From the NCBI GenBank assembly GCA_937959395.1, contig CALGLR010000016.1, forward strand, positions 1 through 54,743: a DNA stretch of 54,743 nucleotides. The letters run 5' to 3'. This document shows, piece by piece, positions 16,546 to 25,143 of the stretch. How positions within the stretch are numbered: position 1 is the first letter of the stretch; each line of letters starts with the position of its first letter. Made by a program: the position numbers and the translations under genes. The notes below the pieces were generated by a model. The model saw nothing but the letters and a program-made list of their open reading frames with translations, did no database searches and was not told where the DNA came from. This DNA comes from an uncultured Flavobacteriaceae bacterium. GTDB lineage: Bacteria; Bacteroidota; Bacteroidia; Flavobacteriales; Flavobacteriaceae.

Positions 16546-19500
16546 ATGAAGAATTTATATAAAATATTATCATTAGTTTTAGTATTAGTGATCACATTTG
16601 TGAGTTGTGAAAAAGAGGCGATAATTATTAACGCATTTGAATTTGAAATCTCAGAAGCGCATGAAGAATCTGCAACTATTAACTATCCGCAGTTAACAGC
16701 AGTAAATATTATTTCTGATAGCGAATTTGCAGCTGGCGACTATTATTTTAGTTATGAAATACTAGAAGGAACTGGTAAATTCATTGTTAATGGTAATGAT
16801 TTAGAGGAAAATACAGAAAATAAACTCTCTGAAGCGACTTCAAGTGTCTTTTTTGTAGGCAGTACATTAGGAATTAATAAAGTACGTATATCTGTAAATA
16901 ATAGTGGAGAAGTTGTTAAAAAATTAGAACTTATTTATGATGTAAAGCACAATCCTTATGTGTTGGAAATGACATCTACGGTTACAGAATATAATGTAGA
17001 CGAGTTTGTACCGGTAAAGGTGAATTTATTAAATACAGGTATAGATCAATCCGTAACTTATAAGCGTACTTTTTTCTTATTAGAAGGAGAAGGTGAATTA
17101 TATACTGAGGATGAAACCGTAGTAATTCCATTAGAAGAAGAATTACCTATTAATGTAGGGGAAACGAATTATAATCTTAAGTTTTCTACATTTACAGAAG
17201 CCAAGTTTTTAATTAAAACTGAAGATAGCAATGGGCAAATAAAAGAAGCTACACTTGTTTTTAATGGGCTAAAACCTGGTTTAGATTTCACAGTAGCTTT
17301 TAATCCGAGTACAATATTTGAAAATCAGGATTTTAATTTTGATTTTGTAATACCTGAAGTTGATGGATTAGGAGGACAAAATACCATGCGTTATGTTATA
17401 AATGAAGGAGACGTAATTGTAACAGATATTGATGACTCTGCAATAATTGAAGACACACCTAAAGAGGTATCACTTTTTGGGAATTTTTCTTGGAAAGGAA
17501 AAGTGAGTACTGCTCAAAATATAGAAATAACATTTATCTTAGAAAATAGTGAAGCTATACCTTCTCTAGTTTCTAAAACTATTTCAATAGAAGTTGTTTC
17601 TGGAGATTTTAGTTTCTCTGTAACACCTAATGATACTGGGGGCTTAGTAAATTCACCAATAAATTTAATCGCACAAATTTCTGAAAACGGAACATCTGGC
17701 GCGCCTTACAAGTTATCTTATTCTTCAGATAAATCAGGCGTACTAGATTATAACGGCATATTATATACCACAGATACAGATATAGAAAATGTTGGAGTAC
17801 CAAATTTAACCTTTCCTTTAGTTTATAGAGGACTTGAAGATGGAATTCATACATTAACTTTTACCCTTTTTAATAGCTTTGGAATATTAGTAAATACACA
17901 AATAATAACAATATCCCTAACAACTTCTACAGGAGGTTTTACTTTTGATGCAGAAAAAGATACTGCTGTTGGAACAACTGCTTTTAGAGGAGATTGTAGT
18001 GAAATTAATTTTGTGATAAATGGTCCAGTAAATGAGGAATATTCTGTTTCTTTTGCTGCTGGTGTAGCGGGTAAGTTTGTATATGGTCCAAATGCTATTG
18101 AATATGGTCCTGGCGAACCATTTATTCTATCTGATAGTGATTTTTCCGGTTGTTTTAGAGGAGAAGCATTAGGAGAAGCAAATTTAATATTTACAGTGGT
18201 ATCCAATGGCGTTACACTTGCTGATAGTACACCTGTAATAATCGAGATTATTGATAAAGCAGCTATAAGTGTAGAACAACCAGACCCTAGTGATTTTCCT
18301 GTAAATACGGCGGTAGATTTAAATACGATTATTAATGAAAATGTAGCGTCTGGTTCTCCTTATAAAATTAAATTCGAATCTAATAGTGATGGGTTTATAA
18401 CCTATAATGGAATCGTTTATACTTCTGGAGAAAAAATAGAAGGAATTACAGATGTTAATGTTACTTTTCCACTGTTTTATACTGGTACAACAATTGGTGA
18501 ACATGAGTTAATATTTACATTAGAAGATGATTTAGGCGAAGTATTTAATACTGAAACTATAGTGCTTAATTTTACAGAAGCAGATCCAGTAGATTTTACA
18601 TTTAATGCTACAGCTGATACTACACAAGATAACACTCCAGATAATACAGTAATAATAAATACCTGTACACCAATTAATCTTGATTTAACAGGTCCTGTTA
18701 ATGGAGAATATCGATTAAAATGGGCAGCGGCAGTTTCTGGTTTTTTTACATATGAAGGTGTAGATTATAATGAGGCCGATTTAGGGCTAGGAATTTTAAT
18801 TGATATTAATAATATTGATGCAAATGCTTGCTTCACTGCAACGTCATCTGGAGTTTCAGAATTAAAATTAAGTGTGACTTACCAAAGTGATACTAAATTT
18901 AAATTATTTGATTTTGAGGTTTTAAGACCTGCAGAATTAGTGACACCATTTAGCGAAACAGATGGAGAAGTAGGGAATGATGTAGGTTTAGTTATGTCTA
19001 TTTTAGAAACCCCAGCAGGTTCTAATGCAGGGCCATATAAAGTTAAATTTGAAACTGATAAAAATGGAAAGCTCTTATATCTTGGAGACAATACAAATAA
19101 TGATTCTGGGGCTATTATAACTTTAAATGCTGAAGATCAAATTGATTTAGGATTTATTTTTGCATACAACGTATTCGAAGCTGGTCTTCATACATTAACC
19201 TTTACTTTAATTGGACCTGGAGATGTTGAATATGATACAAAAACGATAAAGATCAATTATTCTTCAGATCCAGCGGCAGAACTTATTGTGCCTACAGGAC
19301 CACTTACTGTAGATAATGTAGGAGGGAGTATTGATTTAGATTTATCTATTCTTGAAAGTACGCCTAATTCAGGGCCATATGGTATCAAGTTTGTTTCAGA
19401 TATGGCGTCTTCTATAATATACGGGCCTAATGTTTATAATAATGAAGGTAATATAGAATTAAACGCAGATGATCAAATTGATTTAGAATTTACGTTTAAA

Positions 19501-22500
19501 TATTTTGGCGATTTAGAATCGGGAAGGCATAAAGTAAATTTTACATTGCTTGATGATTCAGAAATGCCAATAGGCGAAGTGAAAACAATCTTTATTGATT
19601 TTATTACAACTAATAATTATACGTTTAATGCAGAAACTGTAACAACTAATCAAACTACAGCAATTATAAATGCATGTACAGATATTAAATTTGGTTTTGA
19701 AGGCAGTGATCCTTCAGATTTATTTCAATTGAAATGGAATACTATTGGTCAAGGTACTTTTCGCTTAGAGGGCAACCCAGACAACATGCCAGCAGATACA
19801 TTTGTAGATGTTAATCCTATAGATTTAATAGGGTGTTTTACAGGGACACAATTAGGGGAATCTAATTTAACATTCACAGTAAGAAGAACAGGTGAAACAG
19901 AAGAGCAATCCAGTATTGTCCAATTATTGATTATTGATGGTAATATAAGTTTCGATGTTAAAACTTCTAATAACACAGATGAAATAACGGTTGATGCTGG
20001 TTCCCCTACCTCATTAAATGCCATAATTACAGAAAATGGAACTAGTCAAGGGCCTTATAAAATCTTAATTGACGATAATGGTATTGAAGAAAACACTATT
20101 TTCTTGGCAGGAGTTTCATTAGGGACGTTACCAGTCGAAATTGATGTAGACCCAACAGTTTTAAATCCTTTTTATTCTTATATTTCAATAGAAGGAGGAG
20201 CAAATGTTTTAGATTTTAAGTTGCTAAATGATATAGGTGAGGTTATTGGAGATAAACAAGTAACCGTAAATGTTAATACACCAGAGTTTAATCTTACAGC
20301 GGTAAGCCCAAGTACAGTATTTATAAATGAACAAGCTCAGGTTAACATTAATTTAAATAATGGCTCTGATGCAGTACTTTACAGGGCCAAATGGAATAGT
20401 GCTAAATTAAGTGAATGCTCTATAGTTACTATAGGCGATGTTCCTAAAAACGAAGAGTTTATTTTCTTTGGAAATGAGTTTGAAGCATTATACAAAGGTT
20501 TAGAATTAGGAGTTACAGAGTTGGAGTTTACAGTATCTGATGGTAATTTCACTGAAACAATCGATATTGATTTAACAATAATAGATAAACCGACACTATC
20601 TTTAGAGAATATATCCGTTATAGATTTTCCTGTTGTTAATGATGAACTAACCTTTAGAACACGTATTATTGAAGCAGGGGATAGTGCAGCTCCATATAGT
20701 TTAAAAATAGAGTCAGATAATAATGGAAATATAATATATAATGGTGCACCATTTGGAACCAGTCATACAATTAACGACATTTCTAATTTAGATTTTAATG
20801 TTAATTACGTGGGGCTGGCAGAAGGCGAACACAATTTAAAATTTACATTAATTAAAGAAGGTGCTGAATTAGATGTAAAAACAATAAGTGTTACGTATGC
20901 ATTAGCAGGGTTTCAATATGATCTAAGTACAGATCCAGAAGGTCCAATTAGCAAAGCATTTGGTGAAGAAGTTAATTTTAATTTAATTTATGACACAAAT
21001 TCGACTCAGAATTTAAATGCTAAATTATCCTATTCAATAGTAAATTCAATTGGTATTCCAAGTGGGGGAATTGTTAATCAGTTAACTAATACATCATTAC
21101 CTCAAGATTATGATTTAGGGACTGGTAGCACTATTCCATTAAGGCTTAGTTATACAAGGCCAGAAACTTTTACCATTACATGGAATTACACAAATGATTT
21201 AGGTTTTAGTGATACTTATACCACTACTATTACAATAGAAGAACCAGTCGATTATAGTTTTAATGCAATTGGTAGCTTAACGAATCAATATAATGGATAC
21301 CCAACAAATATTGATCTCATTATAAATGGACCAAATAACTTACAGTATAGAGGAGTATTTTCAGATGCTTTATCTGGACAAATATCTATTGATGGTGTTT
21401 TTTATAATGCAGGTGATGAATTTATTTTGTCGGCAGGAACTAAAACAGTTGAATATATTGGAAATAGATTAGGTGATTCAGGCCTCAAGTTTGTGGTTCA
21501 AGTAGATGGAGGTCAGCAAAAAGAGGCAGAAATAGATTTAACTATTGAAGAGTTCTCATCTAATTTAAATATTTTTCCTGATACCTCTAATACTACTACA
21601 GTGGGAAACCCAATAACATTATTTGTTTCATATGATCAAACAATCGAAACAAATGTTGGTGCGAAGTTATCCTATTCTATTGTATCGCCAGTAGGAGGAG
21701 ATATTGCAGAACTTCGTAGAGAAGATGATGGTATGATATTAGATTCGCCATCTAGTTTAGATATAAATTCAATTATGGAGTTATCTATGTCTAATTTATC
21801 CAAGGGGGAATATGTTATAAACTGGACTTACGAAAATTTAATTAGTTCGGTTGAGACTTACTCAACTACTATTGTTGTTGAAGAACCTTTCGATTTTGAT
21901 TTCGATTTAACTGAAACACCTCCACTTATAGCACTTAAAGATACTAATATACCTATTAAGCTTAAAATTGATGGTCCTAGTAATGTGGAATATAAAATGA
22001 AATGGGAAGCGGCAGTAGCAGGAAGCTTTTTATATGATCTTGTTGCTTATAATACTGGAGAAACATTTACAGTTCCTACTGGAGATTTTGTCGGTTTCTT
22101 TAAAGGTCTTGCTCCTGGTGTTTCTAATTTAAAACTTTCTGTAGAAGCTCAAGGAGTAGTTAAAACAATAGACATAAATCTAACTATTGAAGAGTTTAGT
22201 TTTATGTTAGATATTCCAGATGAAATTATAGTTTTTGGAGATGCTAGTCCTGTTAATTTTGTGATTAATTATAATCCTTCAAGTACCGATAATGTTTCTG
22301 CAAGGTTGTCTTATACAATCCCGTCAAGAACTAGAATAGTTAGACGAGATAACAATGACACATTAGATAATCCGTATGAATTACCTTCTGGAGATACTGA
22401 TTTGTTTTTTGAATCTGTAAGTACGGAAAACGAACAAATTACATGGGTATATGAAAATAATATAGGTATGACTCAGACGTACATAACCAATGTTGTTTTT

Positions 22501-23808
22501 CAAAATAGGATCGATTTTAAGTTAAGTACTAATTCTATTAATACAGATGTAACTACTAATGTTGATTTTAGTGCTTCAATTATAGAAAATGGAGCGAGTT
22601 TGGCGCCGTATAGGTTAGATGTTAGATCTCTCACGCCAAACAAAAGCTCTATTTTTTATTTTAATGGTAGTTCAGAGGATTTACCAAATAGTTTCAATGG
22701 AATAACCGATTTGTCATTACCATTTTCTTATGACGCTGTAGAAGGAGGTCTCCATTCTTTAGTATTTAGATTATTTGGAAGTGATGGTACTCCAATTGGA
22801 GAGGAGCAAACTATAGAAATGAATATTTCTACTTTTCCATATACATTTGAAGCTGTGCGTTTATCTCCTCAGACTCTATTGGTTGGTGAAACAGCCCAAG
22901 TAGAATTAGATATAGTTGGAGATGTTACTTTTTCAGTAGCATATAAAACTAAATGGTCTGCATCAATTGATGGCGATTTTATTAAACAATCCTCTGGAGA
23001 TGTTGTTATGGAAGGAGAAGAATTTATTTTAGCAGATGGTAACTCCGTTATGGAGTTTACTGGAAATTCTCCAGGAGTATCCAATTTAACATTTACCATT
23101 ACAGATGGTAATGTAACAAAAACAGCTACTGTCGATTTAAAGTTTGTAAATAGTTTTCTAGAGATTATACCGCAAGGAAATACTACAGCAAACGTTGGTG
23201 AAAAAATCCCTTTGCAAGCTAAAGTAAATGGAGATTATTCTAATGGGACCATATATAGGTTGACAGTGATTTCTGATAAAATTGGAGAATTTTATTATAA
23301 TGGTATCCTTCAAAGACTTCCTTTTAGAATTGAAAATATAATGGACGTGGCAAGCTCTGATATTACATTTGAATATGCTGGTCTTGATCTAGGAGAGCAT
23401 GAACTAACATTCAGTTTAACAAATAATTTAGGAGTAGAGGTTGCTAATGAAAAACAGATATTGAATTACAACGCAACAACAGATTATGGATTATCTATTA
23501 TTGCACCACCTGGTGGAGGTCAAGTTAATCAAGCAATACCGTTGCTTGTCAGTATAGATGAAGGTCCAAATCCAAGTTCTGGACCATATACAATTGAATT
23601 TAATTCATTAAGTTTCGGTGCAACGATTAAGTATGAGGGAGTGACTTATACAAATGGAAGTGAAATCCCTATTGTGCCTAATCAAGTGATTACAGAGTTT
23701 GAGTTTTTTGGATCAGATAGTGGTCTCTATAGAATCTCATTTATATTAAAAGATCGTTTAGGAGAAGAATTAGCTAGAGAATTAGTTACAATAGAAGTAT
23801 TTGATTAA
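16546..23808 (+). CDS. Giant TraQ-like modular surface lipoprotein, about 22 modules
   Basis: A 2420-residue lipoprotein (lipobox TFVSC, Cys21, then EKE), one of the largest proteins in the window. By eye it divides into about 22 beta-rich modules of 100-115 residues. Modules 1-4 correspond in order to the four modules of the 457-residue paralogue. Later modules alternate between type A (GPVNGEYRLKWAAAVSG, Y-G---Y, a C/F-F-G--LG-SNL-F-V core) and type B (ENGTS-GPYKI, YNG, F-Y-G---GEHELIFTL-DDLGE). Modules 14, 16 and 18 form a third type (LSYSIV, ITW-YEN, ETYSTTI). Modules 5, 7 and 10 carry paired Cys. No enzymatic motif is visible. The most likely role is a long surface stalk or adhesin presented with the TraO-like protein; this is inference. 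The 3' end overlaps the murF stop by 4 bases, tail to tail. Confidence 0.75.
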   Translation: MKNLYKILSLVLVLVITFVSCEKEAIIINAFEFEISEAHEESATINYPQLTAVNIISDSEFAAGDYYFSYEILEGTGKFIVNGNDLEENTENKLSEATSSVFFVGSTLGINKVRISVNNSGEVVKKLELIYDVKHNPYVLEMTSTVTEYNVDEFVPVKVNLLNTGIDQSVTYKRTFFLLEGEGELYTEDETVVIPLEEELPINVGETNYNLKFSTFTEAKFLIKTEDSNGQIKEATLVFNGLKPGLDFTVAFNPSTIFENQDFNFDFVIPEVDGLGGQNTMRYVINEGDVIVTDIDDSAIIEDTPKEVSLFGNFSWKGKVSTAQNIEITFILENSEAIPSLVSKTISIEVVSGDFSFSVTPNDTGGLVNSPINLIAQISENGTSGAPYKLSYSSDKSGVLDYNGILYTTDTDIENVGVPNLTFPLVYRGLEDGIHTLTFTLFNSFGILVNTQIITISLTTSTGGFTFDAEKDTAVGTTAFRGDCSEINFVINGPVNEEYSVSFAAGVAGKFVYGPNAIEYGPGEPFILSDSDFSGCFRGEALGEANLIFTVVSNGVTLADSTPVIIEIIDKAAISVEQPDPSDFPVNTAVDLNTIINENVASGSPYKIKFESNSDGFITYNGIVYTSGEKIEGITDVNVTFPLFYTGTTIGEHELIFTLEDDLGEVFNTETIVLNFTEADPVDFTFNATADTTQDNTPDNTVIINTCTPINLDLTGPVNGEYRLKWAAAVSGFFTYEGVDYNEADLGLGILIDINNIDANACFTATSSGVSELKLSVTYQSDTKFKLFDFEVLRPAELVTPFSETDGEVGNDVGLVMSILETPAGSNAGPYKVKFETDKNGKLLYLGDNTNNDSGAIITLNAEDQIDLGFIFAYNVFEAGLHTLTFTLIGPGDVEYDTKTIKINYSSDPAAELIVPTGPLTVDNVGGSIDLDLSILESTPNSGPYGIKFVSDMASSIIYGPNVYNNEGNIELNADDQIDLEFTFKYFGDLESGRHKVNFTLLDDSEMPIGEVKTIFIDFITTNNYTFNAETVTTNQTTAIINACTDIKFGFEGSDPSDLFQLKWNTIGQGTFRLEGNPDNMPADTFVDVNPIDLIGCFTGTQLGESNLTFTVRRTGETEEQSSIVQLLIIDGNISFDVKTSNNTDEITVDAGSPTSLNAIITENGTSQGPYKILIDDNGIEENTIFLAGVSLGTLPVEIDVDPTVLNPFYSYISIEGGANVLDFKLLNDIGEVIGDKQVTVNVNTPEFNLTAVSPSTVFINEQAQVNINLNNGSDAVLYRAKWNSAKLSECSIVTIGDVPKNEEFIFFGNEFEALYKGLELGVTELEFTVSDGNFTETIDIDLTIIDKPTLSLENISVIDFPVVNDELTFRTRIIEAGDSAAPYSLKIESDNNGNIIYNGAPFGTSHTINDISNLDFNVNYVGLAEGEHNLKFTLIKEGAELDVKTISVTYALAGFQYDLSTDPEGPISKAFGEEVNFNLIYDTNSTQNLNAKLSYSIVNSIGIPSGGIVNQLTNTSLPQDYDLGTGSTIPLRLSYTRPETFTITWNYTNDLGFSDTYTTTITIEEPVDYSFNAIGSLTNQYNGYPTNIDLIINGPNNLQYRGVFSDALSGQISIDGVFYNAGDEFILSAGTKTVEYIGNRLGDSGLKFVVQVDGGQQKEAEIDLTIEEFSSNLNIFPDTSNTTTVGNPITLFVSYDQTIETNVGAKLSYSIVSPVGGDIAELRREDDGMILDSPSSLDINSIMELSMSNLSKGEYVINWTYENLISSVETYSTTIVVEEPFDFDFDLTETPPLIALKDTNIPIKLKIDGPSNVEYKMKWEAAVAGSFLYDLVAYNTGETFTVPTGDFVGFFKGLAPGVSNLKLSVEAQGVVKTIDINLTIEEFSFMLDIPDEIIVFGDASPVNFVINYNPSSTDNVSARLSYTIPSRTRIVRRDNNDTLDNPYELPSGDTDLFFESVSTENEQITWVYENNIGMTQTYITNVVFQNRIDFKLSTNSINTDVTTNVDFSASIIENGASLAPYRLDVRSLTPNKSSIFYFNGSSEDLPNSFNGITDLSLPFSYDAVEGGLHSLVFRLFGSDGTPIGEEQTIEMNISTFPYTFEAVRLSPQTLLVGETAQVELDIVGDVTFSVAYKTKWSASIDGDFIKQSSGDVVMEGEEFILADGNSVMEFTGNSPGVSNLTFTITDGNVTKTATVDLKFVNSFLEIIPQGNTTANVGEKIPLQAKVNGDYSNGTIYRLTVISDKIGEFYYNGILQRLPFRIENIMDVASSDITFEYAGLDLGEHELTFSLTNNLGVEVANEKQILNYNATTDYGLSIIAPPGGGQVNQAIPLLVSIDEGPNPSSGPYTIEFNSLSFGATIKYEGVTYTNGSEIPIVPNQVITEFEFFGSDSGLYRISFILKDRLGEELARELVTIEVFD

Positions 23809-25076
23809 ATAATTTCCAAAATACGCTCCAGAGCCATGCCTCTGGAGCCTTTTATCAATATCGTAGAATTAGTAATGAGTTGAATACTGTTTTCTAAATC
23901 ATTAAACGTTTTATAAATTACAACTTTTTCTAAATTAGATGTTATAGCGCTAAAATTTTCACCCACTAATATAATTTTATTAATATCTAAAGAGACAGCA
24001 TAATTAGCGATATTTTGGTGTTCTATTCTTGTATCTTTTCCCAATTCAAACATGTCTCCTAAAATAGCAATTTTATGTTTTCGTTTTAGTTTATGAAGGT
24101 TTATTAAGGCTGCTTCCATACTCGTTGGATTAGCATTGTAGGCATCTAATATTATTTCATTAGTCTTTTTTTTAATTATTTGTGACCTATTATTAGCAGG
24201 AATATAATTTTCTATTGCTAATTTTATTTTAGACTGTTCAACTTTAAAATAGGAAGCGATGCATATTGCTGCTGCAATATTATTATAGTTATAACTTCCA
24301 ATTAAATGACTTGATATTATTACGTTATTAAAAGAAACTTTTACAAAAGGTTGATTATCTGTGTTATAAATAGGAGTATTTACTCCTTTAAGACCAAAAG
24401 AGTAGCTATTAGCATTAATAGATTGTTTTGCTTGTAACTTATCCTCATTATTTATAAATAGTAGTCCATCATTCTCATTAATATAATTATAAAGCTCTGA
24501 TTTTCCTTTAATAACACCTTCTAGACTTCCAAACCCTTCTAAATGGGCTTTACCAAAATTTGTAATATAACCAAAACTTGGCTTTGCAATAGTGCATAAA
24601 AAATGAATTTCATTTAAATGATTTGCTCCCATTTCAACAATGCCAATTTCTGTTTCTTTAGTCATAGAGAGCAAAGTTAATGGAACTCCTATATGGTTAT
24701 TTAAATTACCTAAAGTAGCTGTGGTTTTATACTTTTGAGATAATACAGCATTAATGAGTTCTTTAGTTGTTGTTTTTCCATTACTACCTGTTAATGCAAT
24801 AATAGGGATCTTTAAATAATCGCGATGAAAACGCGCTAAATCTTGTAACGCTATAAGCGCATCATCTACGAGTATCATTTGATCTGATGTCTTATATTTT
24901 ATTTCATCGATAACAGCAAATTTGGCGCCTTGCTTTATTGCTTTTTCAGCGAATAAATTGGCGTTAAACTGATCTCCTTTTAAAGCGAAAAAAAGATCGT
25001 TTTTAGTTATTCTCCTAGTATCTGTAGAAATTTTATTACACTCTAAAAATAGAGCATGCAGGTTTTTAATTGTCAT
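23805..25076 (-). CDS. murF: UDP-N-acetylmuramoyl-tripeptide--D-alanyl-D-alanine ligase
   Basis: A 423-residue Mur ligase that adds D-Ala-D-Ala to the UDP-MurNAc-tripeptide, the last cytoplasmic step of peptidoglycan precursor synthesis. Motifs: STDTRRITKNDLFFALKGDQFNAN, ATP loop GSNGKTTTK (residues 97-105), NNHIGVPLTLL, EMGANHLNEI, ITNFGKAHLEGFGS, LDAYNANPTSM, ILGDMFELG and the C-terminal KGSRGMALE. The ATG at 25076 (MTIKNLHALF) is preferred over one ten codons upstream, because the family starts here. It lies downstream of gldJ on the same strand, but a strong terminator sits between them, so coupling to gldJ is probably partial. Confidence 0.95.
   Translation of the reverse strand: MTIKNLHALFLECNKISTDTRRITKNDLFFALKGDQFNANLFAEKAIKQGAKFAVIDEIKYKTSDQMILVDDALIALQDLARFHRDYLKIPIIALTGSNGKTTTKELINAVLSQKYKTTATLGNLNNHIGVPLTLLSMTKETEIGIVEMGANHLNEIHFLCTIAKPSFGYITNFGKAHLEGFGSLEGVIKGKSELYNYINENDGLLFINNEDKLQAKQSINANSYSFGLKGVNTPIYNTDNQPFVKVSFNNVIISSHLIGSYNYNNIAAAICIASYFKVEQSKIKLAIENYIPANNRSQIIKKKTNEIILDAYNANPTSMEAALINLHKLKRKHKIAILGDMFELGKDTRIEHQNIANYAVSLDINKIILVGENFSAITSNLEKVVIYKTFNDLENSIQLITNSTILIKGSRGMALERILEII
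23825..23848. terminator. Perfect hairpin inside the 3' end of murF, possible terminator for the giant lipoprotein gene
   Basis: GCTCCAGAG (23825-23833) and CTCTGGAGC (23840-23848) form a 9-bp GC-rich stem with a 6-base loop, followed on the plus strand by CTTTTATC. It starts 16 bases after the lipoprotein stop and lies in the codons for the SRGMALER motif of MurF. The T run is short, so termination is uncertain. Confidence 0.4.
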
Positions 25077-25081
25077 GAAAT

Positions 25082-25121
25082 AAAAGTATAAAAAAAGTCC
25101 TAACAACTAGTGTTAGGACTT
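25082..25121 (-). terminator. Intrinsic terminator between gldJ and murF
   Basis: On the minus strand an 11-bp perfect stem (25111-25121 with 25095-25105, AAGTCCTAACA type arms, 5-base loop) is followed by a run of T residues (complement of the A run at 25090-25096). Confidence 0.8.
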
Positions 25122-25143
25122 GTAATTTTATTTATAAAAATAT

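Noticed and set aside
13541-23808. Possible genomic island inserted at the tRNA-Val gene and carrying the TraO/TraQ-like genes
   Set aside because: No repeat of the tRNA 3' end was seen near the other boundary (around 23.8 kb), and no integrase gene is present.
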